The notes beneath the pieces are model-generated. The model searched no databases. It worked only from the letters and a program-made list of their open reading frames with translations, and was not told the origin of the DNA. Source: a virus. From it: 21,313 nucleotides of DNA. Positions 1 through 8,692 of this stretch are shown here, one piece after another. How positions within the stretch are numbered: the stretch's first letter is position 1; each line of letters opens with the position of its first letter. A program made the position numbers and the translations under genes. The stretch spans positions 1 through 21,313 of IMG/VR virus record IMGVR_UViG_3300044491_001198, one strand, 5' to 3'.

Positions 1-2060
1 ATTAAATATTCCGTGGAGTCGAACTCCAAATTATCAGTTGAAGTATCACCAAATTGACTTGGTAGTGATGTTGATGATGTTACACCAGTCGAAGGTGTGC
101 TATCTAAACTTGATGAATATGAACCACTCAATGTTGTTGAATTTGCAACATACAATTGACCACCGACTGCATTTACACTTTCTTTCTCGAACGTAGTAGT
201 TGCGAGTGTACCTCTAATCTTTACATTAGCAAACTCAGCAATACCAGTTTCATCTATAATCCAACCCTTGTTGTCTGGAATATAATCTCGTGTTTTGATT
301 TTACCAGTTGAGTTTATCTCTAAGTTATCACTAAAGATTGAACCAGTATCAACTCCCCAACCACCAATGGATGCTGATACGAATCTTGCGAAACCATCGG
401 ACTTAATAGATGATGATGAGTTGGTATCAGTTGATGGTGACCCATCTATTAGTGCTGGGGTTCTGATATTGTTAACACTCAAGTCAGCATCAATTACAGC
501 ATCAGCTCCAATGAACAATAGATTATTAGCAGGGTCTAAGTGGAATAGTGATGAACTTATTTCGATGTTACCATCAGAACCACTAATGAATTGAGTATTT
601 TCAGTACCTATGAAGAACTTATCAGTTTTGACATCCAACAACCCACCATCGTGAGTTGTGAATATGAGGTGTCTATCATCGTTATCACCAACGAATTGCA
701 TACCAACACCTTGTAGGACATCAGCTCCCATTTGAAGACCACCACTACCACTGTAAATGATGAATCCACCAGGACCACTACCATCCGATGCGGATGTTAC
801 GCCTTCATACCCAACCGATTTCATAAAACCAGATGAATGACCACCTATCTCTAAACCACTACCAATAGCATTGGATACAAATATAGAACCAGTGATTATA
901 GATTGGTCACCTCCAATATATACGTTACCACCCTCAAATATAACATCTTCAATTAATATTTCAGTAATTGATACATCGCCATTTTTATTTAAGAACTGTA
1001 TCTTTAAAGTCTTTGGGTCATTTAGTTGTTCGGTTGGTATTGCAACCTTATAAGATATTTCTCTTACATTAGGTACATCAGTATTTGCTAATAATTCAAA
1101 ATCTGCATTTGGCAAACCTTGTGATTTGATAAGAGTGTTTACAGAACTAACGCGGCCCGATACTGGATTTACATTACTTAATGTAATATTTGCAATAGCA
1201 GCTTGGTTTTGTGTAGTTACCAACGAGCCAGTAGATAGATACTTTATATCACCACTAAGTGTACCATCTGAATATTCGTATGTGTGTATTGACCCTCGAT
1301 TCCTATTATCACTTGCAGTAATTGGTAATGATACTCTAAATATGGTATCAGATACAATCTTGGTAATACTTGCGGTAACGTGTGTTGGTTGAGACTGACC
1401 TGTTAATCGTGGGAACAATATCGTTGATGATAAATCCAATTCAAGACTACCACTTATCATCTCACCATTAATTATAGCGGTAGATGCTTCAAATGAAACA
1501 TCATCACCATATATCGATTTCTTATATGTAAATTGTCCGGGTTGAATTGTGCGAGTTAATGAACCACCGGATTGTGGTACATCTGAGAATACTTCTATCG
1601 AAGCAGATACATTTCCCTTTGGTATTTCTTTAAAAACAACCTCAGAAATTGATTTTTTGTTTTTTACAACGTCTACGACACGTGACCATCTAATTTTTTG
1701 GCCATCTGGTAAAGTACCAACAATAATTACTTCACACGGGCCGTCTGGTGTGTTGTATTTTCTATCAGCAATATCATACACCCAAACCGAGATTAGTCGT
1801 GATTGGTCATTATCTTTATACGATGGTATTTCCCAATATACAACATTACCATTTACATCAATAACCTCTACATCAATTTTAGTGTTTGGTTTTAGTGAAC
1901 CAAATCGTGGTCGGATTCTAAATGAATTTTTACCCTCACCAAAGTATTTAGGAAAGTCGTTTAAACCAAAAAACTCTTCGGATAGCGGAGAAGTGTCCTC
2001 TATCGCAACTTTTTCTGATTTAAGATATATCTTTGATTTTCTTCTAAGTTCTAATGCCAT
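1..2060 (-). CDS. Large tail-fibre-like structural protein, N-terminal 686 codons (3' end beyond window)
   Basis: The frame is open from the ATG at 2058-2060 to the left window edge, so the C-terminus is missing. The start follows a strong AGGGAG site and begins MALELRRKSKIYL. The first ~200 residues look like beta-sandwich or fibronectin-like domains. The middle (~410-450) has the glycine/serine-rich SVGYEGVTSASDGSG stretch seen in large phage tail proteins. Residues ~600-640 carry GIAEFANVKIRGTL followed by TTTFEKESVNAVGGQ, a module I associate with the distal part of marine phage tail-tip and fibre proteins. There is no signal peptide or membrane segment. It lies directly downstream of the SbcDC-like gene, separated by 16 bases. 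A virion role in tail tip or host recognition is inferred from motifs and from the tail genes elsewhere in the window; the exact T4 counterpart is not clear. Confidence 0.8.
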   Translation of the reverse strand, partial: MALELRRKSKIYLKSEKVAIEDTSPLSEEFFGLNDFPKYFGEGKNSFRIRPRFGSLKPNTKIDVEVIDVNGNVVYWEIPSYKDNDQSRLISVWVYDIADRKYNTPDGPCEVIIVGTLPDGQKIRWSRVVDVVKNKKSISEVVFKEIPKGNVSASIEVFSDVPQSGGSLTRTIQPGQFTYKKSIYGDDVSFEASTAIINGEMISGSLELDLSSTILFPRLTGQSQPTHVTASITKIVSDTIFRVSLPITASDNRNRGSIHTYEYSDGTLSGDIKYLSTGSLVTTQNQAAIANITLSNVNPVSGRVSSVNTLIKSQGLPNADFELLANTDVPNVREISYKVAIPTEQLNDPKTLKIQFLNKNGDVSITEILIEDVIFEGGNVYIGGDQSIITGSIFVSNAIGSGLEIGGHSSGFMKSVGYEGVTSASDGSGPGGFIIYSGSGGLQMGADVLQGVGMQFVGDNDDRHLIFTTHDGGLLDVKTDKFFIGTENTQFISGSDGNIEISSSLFHLDPANNLLFIGADAVIDADLSVNNIRTPALIDGSPSTDTNSSSSIKSDGFARFVSASIGGWGVDTGSIFSDNLEINSTGKIKTRDYIPDNKGWIIDETGIAEFANVKIRGTLATTTFEKESVNAVGGQLYVANSTTLSGSYSSSLDSTPSTGVTSSTSLPSQFGDTSTDNLEFDSTEYL

Positions 2061-2067
2061 TCATTGA

Positions 2068-2073
2068 CTCCCT
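2068..2073 (-). promoter_or_regulatory. Shine-Dalgarno AGGGAG that fixes the start of the left tail gene
   Basis: On the minus strand AGGGAG lies 7 bases before the ATG at 2058-2060. A competing ATG at 2062-2064 is only 3 bases away and opens a very short frame in another phase, so 2060 is the better start. Confidence 0.7.
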
Positions 2074-2076
2074 ATA

Positions 2077-5000
2077 CTATAAATATGATACTTTAGAGAA
2101 CCCACGAACTTTATTGATATCAATTATCTGGTCTACCATATCTCGCGTCTTGTCAATGTGTGATATCGTAATAATAAAGTCGAATTGTGTCTTTAAGTAA
2201 TCAAATAATAAATATAAAGAATTAAAGTTATCCGTGTCTAATGAACCAAAGCCCTCATCTATTGCGATAAAGTTTGGTCTTGGTAGGTTGGATACGTTAA
2301 TTAGTGCGGTTCTGATTGCAATTGATGATATAAATTTCTCCATACCACTTGTAAGTTCTAATGGCCAATATTCTTCAGTACCATACGCAATGTAGGAGTT
2401 GATATTTTTACCATCGGTATTCAACATAATTTGGAAATCTACGATTGGAGATAATATATTGTTAATCTCAACTTCCAACTTTGGGAGAACATCTGAAATA
2501 AGATTGTATGGGATGCCATCTCTCTTTACACATTTGAGGTAATATTCGTATCCATCAAACCTAATTTCCATATCACGAAGCTTATCAATCGATTGATTTA
2601 CATTCTCAATAGTCTTTTCAGCAACCTTGATATCAGAATTAATTGTCATAATCTCATTAGTCACATCTTCAATATCATCTCGGATTTGGTCTCGTGTGAC
2701 TTTAAAAGATTTTATCTTTTGTTGTATTTCAGCATTATGGCTTACTGCTTGTTCTTGGTCTTTAGCTCTTTGGATTTTCTCCTCAAGTGACTTAATATCC
2801 AAGTCAATGTCTTTTACCAAGGATACACAATAATCATACGACTTACTTGACCTCAACCATTCTTTATCCAATTCAGCTTGTCTACTTAAAAGGTCTTCGT
2901 ACTCTTTGAGTTCTTTTGTAACATCAGACTTATCACGTTCGGTCATCGTGTCCAATCGTTCTGAAACAATTGATGAATATTTCTTACCCAACAACTCAAT
3001 CTCATCTTCAAGACCTTGTGCTTGTTTAGCAAATGGTGTATTCTTATTCTTTACACAATGTTCACAATTATCATCAAATGTTAACGACCCAATACCATCC
3101 AAATGTTTTTTGGCGTGAATCATTTCGGATTCAATTTTATCCAAAGATAATCCAAGTTCATTGAACTTTCTATCCAATGATTTGTATTGGTCGTTCTTTT
3201 CTTGAAGTTCCTTAATATCGTATTTAGATATTTTGGTTGTGATTGACTTTTGTTCAGTCTCAATGTTATGAACTTCTGCAAGATTCAATGCACATTCACT
3301 ATCTTGTCTCTTACGTTCTTTTTGTAAAGATTGTAGTTGAACTTCCAAATCGGATACATCACCCAAATCCTCAACTGATTTGAGACTACCCATCTCAAAT
3401 TCAATTTTAGTGTTTACCACATCACGTTTAGACTCTAACTCAACCTTTCTATCTTGTAGAGTGGTGAGAGACCCTGTAATCGATGTGAGTGTATCTTCTG
3501 CCTCTGCAAGTTGTGTTGGTAGGTCTTGATTTTTATAATCTTTTAAAAGAGCTGATAGTTCTTTAATCTCCTCACTTGCAATTTGGTAGAGATTCTCGAA
3601 GACATCCATATCGAGGAATTGTGCGAGCAACTCCTTACGTTCCTTTTGTGATTTCTCGATGAATCCACTATTGTTTGATTGGGTTGACATCGCAGTAAGT
3701 ACGAAGTCATCGTATGTTCCAACATATTCTCTAATAATTGCGTTTGTTTCTCTACGTTGTTCACCATTAAGAGATTCTACTTGACCATCTACCATACGAT
3801 AGAAGTTAGTGTCTACTTTTACAGTACCCCGCTTAGGTGACTTCTTAGCACTTCTCTCAATAGTGTATTCTACACCATTTAAATCAAATGTGAACTTACA
3901 ATCAAAAGACATCTTTGAGTAATTTAACACATCCTCCGCTTTTGAGGTTCTTGAACATTTATCAAATATACAAAACGAAAGAGCATCCCATAGGGTTGAC
4001 TTACCACTTGCGTTTGGAGCAAAGATACCATATGCTCCTTTCATTTGACTAAAGTCTATGACATTGTTAGTACCATACGAGAACATATTTGAGAATTCAA
4101 ACACCTTTGGTATCCAAGTTGAGTTGACAATTGCTCTCGTTGTTCCGAGTTTTGAATTGATATCATTGTTAATACCTTTAACAACTTTAAGTTGCTCCTC
4201 GGTGAGATGTTCCGTGTCATTTAAGAATTCCTCAATCAGTTTGTTTTGGAAAGCGGTGTCGCGGACATTCTGAAGAATAATCTTTTCGTGTTCACTACCA
4301 TCTTTACGGGTGATAACTTTTTGTATGGTTAATTCTTGAACCTTTCGACCTTTCTTTAGGTCAGCAATAATCGCGTTAAGTTCAGATGCCTTCGTGTCCT
4401 TTACACGAACTCTCATTCGTGGTTTTAAAGGAATTGGTATGTTAGAAACAATCTTACCTTCTTCTATATCTATTGTAACATATCCATAATCGTTTGGAAT
4501 GTTTACAAATTTATTTTTACAAGATTGGACATCCCATACTAAAATACCGTGGTTAGGGTATTTTGCTTCTCCGTGATTCTGAACGATTAATGAGCCGGGA
4601 TACTTGATAGTCTCCACACCTTGTACTGGATTATTTGGTTTATGAATGTCACCCAACATCACCATATCATACCCATCAAAGTTTCCTACATTTATGTTTT
4701 TGTTCTCAATAGCGAATCCGTGTTCAGTCTCAATCTTATCAACCGGTCCGTGGAATACCCCAATTTTTACATCACCACTATAATCACTTGCGGGTGGAAA
4801 TCCTGGCGACTTATCCCATACCGATTGATGAACTATTGTGAGGTCACCCAATGACCAAGCACCTGTATCTTTTAGGTAGAATAGGTTTGGATGTTTCAAT
4901 GCGTTAATAATTGGTGACAATGCATCCAACCTTGACGTATTGTTTAGATTAGCATCATGGTTACCAGGAATGACAATTGTTGGTAGTAAGTCTGCTAATC

Positions 5001-5244
5001 GAGTAAAGAACTCTTGAGTCAAGTCTACCACTTCGGGTGACATATCAGTCTTAGCATGAACAATGTCACCAGCAATGTATATGATGTCATTTTCATCCAT
5101 TGTGGATAGGATATACCCATAGAGGTGGGAAAATACCTCACGGTATTCTTTATGTCTCTTGAGGTTTCTTATATGTACATCTGCGATATGATAAACTTTG
5201 TTTACCTTTTCTATACCGACTTTTATTTTCTTGAGTTTTTTCAT
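2077..5244 (-). CDS. Fused SbcD/Mre11 (gp47-like) nuclease and SbcC/Rad50 (gp46-like) ATPase
   Basis: This 1055-residue protein combines two recombination subunits that T4 encodes separately. Residues 1-~390 are a calcineurin-type nuclease: D22-x-H24, G59-D60, GNHD at 94-97, H165 and GDIH at 198-201 are the expected metal-binding motifs. The ATPase follows: a Walker A-like loop APNASGKS at 409-416, long coiled coils, a zinc-hook C727-E-H-C730, then coiled coil again, the ABC signature TSGMEK around 966-969, and Walker B FIAIDEGFGSLD with D996/E997. The complex should process double-strand ends for strand invasion and recombination-dependent replication in the cytoplasm. All motif sets are present, so both halves look functional. 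The first Walker A glycine is alanine (A409). The start overlaps the primase stop by four bases (ATGA), suggesting translational coupling. Confidence 0.93.
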   Translation of the reverse strand: MKKLKKIKVGIEKVNKVYHIADVHIRNLKRHKEYREVFSHLYGYILSTMDENDIIYIAGDIVHAKTDMSPEVVDLTQEFFTRLADLLPTIVIPGNHDANLNNTSRLDALSPIINALKHPNLFYLKDTGAWSLGDLTIVHQSVWDKSPGFPPASDYSGDVKIGVFHGPVDKIETEHGFAIENKNINVGNFDGYDMVMLGDIHKPNNPVQGVETIKYPGSLIVQNHGEAKYPNHGILVWDVQSCKNKFVNIPNDYGYVTIDIEEGKIVSNIPIPLKPRMRVRVKDTKASELNAIIADLKKGRKVQELTIQKVITRKDGSEHEKIILQNVRDTAFQNKLIEEFLNDTEHLTEEQLKVVKGINNDINSKLGTTRAIVNSTWIPKVFEFSNMFSYGTNNVIDFSQMKGAYGIFAPNASGKSTLWDALSFCIFDKCSRTSKAEDVLNYSKMSFDCKFTFDLNGVEYTIERSAKKSPKRGTVKVDTNFYRMVDGQVESLNGEQRRETNAIIREYVGTYDDFVLTAMSTQSNNSGFIEKSQKERKELLAQFLDMDVFENLYQIASEEIKELSALLKDYKNQDLPTQLAEAEDTLTSITGSLTTLQDRKVELESKRDVVNTKIEFEMGSLKSVEDLGDVSDLEVQLQSLQKERKRQDSECALNLAEVHNIETEQKSITTKISKYDIKELQEKNDQYKSLDRKFNELGLSLDKIESEMIHAKKHLDGIGSLTFDDNCEHCVKNKNTPFAKQAQGLEDEIELLGKKYSSIVSERLDTMTERDKSDVTKELKEYEDLLSRQAELDKEWLRSSKSYDYCVSLVKDIDLDIKSLEEKIQRAKDQEQAVSHNAEIQQKIKSFKVTRDQIRDDIEDVTNEIMTINSDIKVAEKTIENVNQSIDKLRDMEIRFDGYEYYLKCVKRDGIPYNLISDVLPKLEVEINNILSPIVDFQIMLNTDGKNINSYIAYGTEEYWPLELTSGMEKFISSIAIRTALINVSNLPRPNFIAIDEGFGSLDTDNFNSLYLLFDYLKTQFDFIITISHIDKTRDMVDQIIDINKVRGFSKVSYL

Positions 5245-6176
5245 ACTCTAAATAGTTCATACTCCACCAACTTTCGTAAGTCTAATGCTGGAGTATTATA
5301 TATTAATTCATTAATTTTATCATAGCCCATATCGGATGGGTCTTCATCACCCAAATCTACTAAATGGGTCTGAATTCCATACGACATAAACTTCTTTGCT
5401 AAACGGATTGCATTCTTTATAGCATCCGAATCTAATACAATATACAACTTTTTTACGGAATTTCCAATTATTTTCTTCTCTAATTCAGATTGGATGGATT
5501 TTCCAAAGAGTGGTATTGTATTTCTACGAATAGCTAATGCGTCAAATGCACCCTCACATAATACTAATGGAGTGTCCCAATTAATAAGCAACTCAAATCC
5601 CACAATGTCTTTGGACACCTTCGGATTCTTATGTTTGTATTGGGTCTGATAGAATGACCTACCCACAAAGAAGTTTAATTTACCACGCTCATCATATGAT
5701 GGTATAATGATTTTATCTCTATACTCACCTTCATCACAAAACCCAATATTATACTTTACAATATCTTCAGGTCTAATACCACGGCCTAACAAATAGTTTA
5801 GTGCGTGTTTCCGTTTGTAGGATGATGTTGGTTTATAAAGTGGTTGGAATTCTTTTGGAAGTTGAACCTGCTCTATTACATCAGCAGTATCATACTCACT
5901 TCTATACCTATTTACCTTACTGAAGATTGAGTTGTATTCATCCCAAGTGTGTTTAGATACACGAAGTTTTTTGAATAGGGTTTTTATACTCCGACCCTTC
6001 TCATCAGAAATCCAACAATGCCACGGGTTGTTTCCTTTAGAATTAATTCGTATATTAATCTCTAACTTTGGTTTGTAATGGTCAACAAATGGTGAATAGA
6101 ATGCATAGTTATCCCCACTCGTTTTCTTGGATGACCCAAGTACGGACTCTAATAATTCAAGTAGTCTTTCTTCCAT
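5241..6176 (-). CDS. DnaG/gp61-type DNA primase with TOPRIM domain and degenerate zinc ribbon
   Basis: The 311-residue protein has a TOPRIM core: C207-E208-G209-AFDAL at 207-213 (catalytic Glu and D212), LDSD with D249 and D251, and a downstream DPSD. The region before it (YLLGRGIRPEDIVKYNIGF, then a KIIIPSYDERGKLNFFVGRS block) matches the RNA-polymerase fold of DnaG-like primases. It should make RNA primers for lagging-strand synthesis with a phage helicase. The length is near T4 gp61 (about 340). The N-terminus keeps the scaffold of a zinc ribbon (SPFVDHYKPKLE, then WHCWISDEKGRS), but positions where relatives would have Cys read S28, V31, C54 and S57. The gene sits 18 bases after the endonuclease stop with no clear Shine-Dalgarno site and overlaps the next gene by ATGA. 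A TOPRIM protein of another use is possible but less likely. Confidence 0.82.
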   Translation of the reverse strand: MEERLLELLESVLGSSKKTSGDNYAFYSPFVDHYKPKLEINIRINSKGNNPWHCWISDEKGRSIKTLFKKLRVSKHTWDEYNSIFSKVNRYRSEYDTADVIEQVQLPKEFQPLYKPTSSYKRKHALNYLLGRGIRPEDIVKYNIGFCDEGEYRDKIIIPSYDERGKLNFFVGRSFYQTQYKHKNPKVSKDIVGFELLINWDTPLVLCEGAFDALAIRRNTIPLFGKSIQSELEKKIIGNSVKKLYIVLDSDAIKNAIRLAKKFMSYGIQTHLVDLGDEDPSDMGYDKINELIYNTPALDLRKLVEYELFRV

Positions 6177-6194
6177 AACTACTAATATACGAAA

Positions 6195-6626
6195 TTATTT
6201 TGAATAATCAAAGAAATCAACGGAAGGTTTTTCGTCAATCCAGTCTTGAGGTATTTCCTTCTTAGCCCACTTGAATCCATTCTTCTCACACCATTGTGCG
6301 TAAGTGGTCTTAGAACCTTTGTAAATTTTACCATTAGGAGATTGTAAAACAAACCTTAAATCTACGTCAGGATTCTGCTCTTTGATTAAAAGATGCTTCT
6401 TCCTATCATCGGGCAAGAACCACCCCTTCGACTCTATGAATATACCATTAGGTAATCTAAAGTCTGGTTTGTATGTATGGTGAGTTGCAGGTATAGTATA
6501 CTTTACATCGTGTTGTTCATATTCACCATCAATACCTTGTGATTTGAGCTGTTCATCAATACGAGTTTCAAGGCCACTCTTGTGACCCTTTTGTTTTTGG
6601 ATGTGACTCCAATTACCTTTTGCCAT
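6195..6626 (-). CDS. T7 endonuclease I-type Holliday junction resolvase
   Basis: A 143-residue protein, close to the ~149 residues of T7 gp3. The nuclease site is plain: E20 in SGLETRIDEQL, D55 in YKPDFRLPNG, and E65-S-K67 in IFIESKGW. These fall at the same residue numbers as the T7 endonuclease I catalytic set (E20, D55, E65, K67). It should cut four-way junctions and branched DNA, resolving recombination intermediates before packaging. It may do the job done in T4 by gp49. The first ~18 residues are basic and glycine-containing, as expected for the DNA-binding, dimer-forming N-terminus. The start ATG at 6624-6626 has only a weak AAAAG upstream. It is the first of three DNA-metabolism genes in a row. 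The family call is firm; substrate details are inferred. Confidence 0.92.
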   Translation of the reverse strand: MAKGNWSHIQKQKGHKSGLETRIDEQLKSQGIDGEYEQHDVKYTIPATHHTYKPDFRLPNGIFIESKGWFLPDDRKKHLLIKEQNPDVDLRFVLQSPNGKIYKGSKTTYAQWCEKNGFKWAKKEIPQDWIDEKPSVDFFDYSK

Positions 6627-6632
6627 AACTTT

Positions 6633-8114
6633 TTAGTCTATATCAAATTTAACATTGACAGTTACGTCAACATCTCTTCTTTTCTTGAGTGGTGACCCTA
6701 ATTTACCAATCGCAAGTAAGTCACCAGTATCATTGTATAATCCAATTTGAGTGATGTATGGTCTGAAATCAGAACCTGTAACCATATTTTGTAGTCTTGG
6801 GTCGGTGTCGGTAGAATCAATTCTTAGAGATGGGTTTGATGATACATTGTATTCATTTCGTTTTATCTCACATAGGATTGATACTTCCTCTATTTGCTTA
6901 GTAGCACGATATTTTAATTCATAGTCTCTATTGGTGTAGTTCCAATTACCATTACCCAAAAATAGATTTTGATATCTGAATCGTGGGTCTGATGTTATAA
7001 TCATACCTTGCTTATAAAATACATAGCCTACTTCTTTTCGTTGAAGAGAAGAACCACTTGGCGAATTATCGGCTAAGGATGAAATCATATCGGATGATAA
7101 GCGCGTTCTATGAATTCTGAATTGAGACATTGAACCACTAAAGTTACCCCCAACAGTTTCTACATTTCTACTACCAATGAGTATATCACGATTATTGGTC
7201 ACCGAACCTCTAAATGAATATGATGACGTAATTTCATTTACAGTATCCACATATAATGATATATTATCACCAACCTTATTTAGTACATAGTGGTGTGGTT
7301 GCCCATCGTTAAAAGGGCTTGAAGAGGATACATTTAGTACTGATTTACCATCAGATGCTTTAACAAATATATGACCCGGACTTGTAGGGTGTAGTTCGGT
7401 ATAGAATGATATATCAAATGGATATTGACCAACACCATTCGACCTAACTTGCTCTAACCCAGCATCATCAATATATGTTTCAGTATTTTTCTTCTGAACT
7501 AAACTTTGGATTTGTCTACCTGCTAATGATTGTGATGGTGGTATATTTGCCCAAAATGAAACTGACCAATCATCATTCTTGTTTAATACATTGAAGTGTT
7601 CTTGGTGTCTAATCTGAATACTTCGGGTTTGTTCAAACAAATAAGAATTACCGATGCCCAATGTTGGGTTTGTTGATATTGATGAGTTTGAAGATAATAC
7701 CCCAGTTCCTGGCGGCGTAGGTGCTATTGAAACGGCAGCAGTACCACTTAGTGCTAAATTTAAGGTAACACCAGGATTAACTTGATGGATACCATCTATT
7801 TTAATTAACCCATTAACTAATGTAGCAGTCAAGCTGGTTGTGGCACCATCAGAGTAAAATTCAGACGGGCCAGTTGTTGATACTGGTGTAACTGGAGTTC
7901 CACCGTTTACAGTGTATGTTATTCCACTTATATCGTTTATTACATAGTCGTCATTCGGGTGTATATAAAATGTAAGATACAATATTGTACCATCGATACT
8001 ACTCGTTATCGACTTTGTAACCATTGGACCACCGAATGGGCTAGTGGTAGACCTTACTATGGTATTGGCTAGAAGATTATTTGCTTCTGAAATATTTATT
8101 TTAAATTCCGCCAT
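6633..8114 (-). CDS. Tail/baseplate structural protein with LamG-like domain and shared C-terminal module
   Basis: A 493-residue protein. Residues ~30-140 look like an Ig-like or other beta-sandwich domain rich in Thr, Ser and Gly. Residues ~150-347 resemble a LamG/concanavalin-type domain: NSYLFEQTRSIQI, then DDWSVSFWANIPPSQS, PHHYVLNK, SLYVDT and a GSMSQFRIH strand near the end. Residues ~360-400 contain VGYVFYKQGMIITSD and LFLGNGNWNY, a block familiar from phage structural proteins. The last ~90 residues (PYITQIGLYNDTGDLLAIGKL) match the C-terminus of the 412-residue protein encoded at 8693-9931. Its ATG overlaps the upstream stop (TAATG), with AGGA seven bases before. It is most likely an exposed tail or baseplate decoration that binds a surface glycan; this role is inferred from the fold. 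Confidence 0.75.
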   Translation of the reverse strand: MAEFKINISEANNLLANTIVRSTTSPFGGPMVTKSITSSIDGTILYLTFYIHPNDDYVINDISGITYTVNGGTPVTPVSTTGPSEFYSDGATTSLTATLVNGLIKIDGIHQVNPGVTLNLALSGTAAVSIAPTPPGTGVLSSNSSISTNPTLGIGNSYLFEQTRSIQIRHQEHFNVLNKNDDWSVSFWANIPPSQSLAGRQIQSLVQKKNTETYIDDAGLEQVRSNGVGQYPFDISFYTELHPTSPGHIFVKASDGKSVLNVSSSSPFNDGQPHHYVLNKVGDNISLYVDTVNEITSSYSFRGSVTNNRDILIGSRNVETVGGNFSGSMSQFRIHRTRLSSDMISSLADNSPSGSSLQRKEVGYVFYKQGMIITSDPRFRYQNLFLGNGNWNYTNRDYELKYRATKQIEEVSILCEIKRNEYNVSSNPSLRIDSTDTDPRLQNMVTGSDFRPYITQIGLYNDTGDLLAIGKLGSPLKKRRDVDVTVNVKFDID

Positions 8115-8680
8115 TAGATAATCCTATTTTGATAGTTAGACTTATCTGAAGTATCTGATTCAAAATCTAAATAAACTAAAGTGTCTGATGGTTTGGTGTA
8201 TACTGACCCGGTTTGTTCACTTGCAATTAGTAATCCATATTCATCATCAACCTTTTGGTCGTATAGATGTATAGATGATGATGGGTAATGTGAGTTATCA
8301 GTTACAAATACCGAACCCGGCTTTATACCATTGCCAAATTTGTTTTGTGGGATAGACACTACCGATGCGGTATCATATAATTTTATATCACTTCTTCTTT
8401 TAAAGAATGTTGAGTTAATTGAATTCCAAATAATGTATTGTGGTATTGAGTTTAACTCACGAGTTATACCACCAGATGATGTTAGAAACGTATCAACACC
8501 AATCTCGCCTGAAACTGATGTTGATACCTCTGTTAAAATACCATTGTCGGATATACCTCTGAGAACGGAAATCTCGAACGATGATGAGTGGTTTACGTTT
8601 GTAACCTCATATCGTTTATGTGCCTTGAAGGGTCTTGATTGGACACCCCCATTGAAGATTTTTTTGAATACTATTCCCAT
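8114..8680 (-). CDS. Phage structural protein, 188 residues, possibly a split partner of the next gene
   Basis: No enzyme motif is visible. Residues ~15-35 (SRPFKAHKRYEVTN) and ~110-130 (SIPQNKFGNGIKPGSVFV), plus LYDQKVDDEYGLL at ~139-151, resemble a conserved segment found in large tail proteins of T4-like marine phages. The last ~25 residues (LVYLDFESDTSDKSNYQNR) look like the opening strand of a LamG-like domain, yet the frame stops there. The rest of such a domain appears in the following gene, which starts at the overlapping TAATG. The start is preceded only by weak AAAGA. Virion role inferred from context and motifs; the precise position in the tail is unknown. Confidence 0.68.
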   Translation of the reverse strand: MGIVFKKIFNGGVQSRPFKAHKRYEVTNVNHSSSFEISVLRGISDNGILTEVSTSVSGEIGVDTFLTSSGGITRELNSIPQYIIWNSINSTFFKRRSDIKLYDTASVVSIPQNKFGNGIKPGSVFVTDNSHYPSSSIHLYDQKVDDEYGLLIASEQTGSVYTKPSDTLVYLDFESDTSDKSNYQNRII

Positions 8681-8692
8681 TGGTTACCATCT

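Noticed and set aside
1549-2067. 172-codon open frame on the plus strand
   Set aside because: It lies fully opposite the tail-fibre-like gene, which has a clear start, Shine-Dalgarno site and protein-like composition. The plus-strand product shows no motif.
3543-3767. 74-codon minus-strand frame inside the SbcDC-like gene
   Set aside because: It overlaps coding sequence in another phase and has no recognisable motif.
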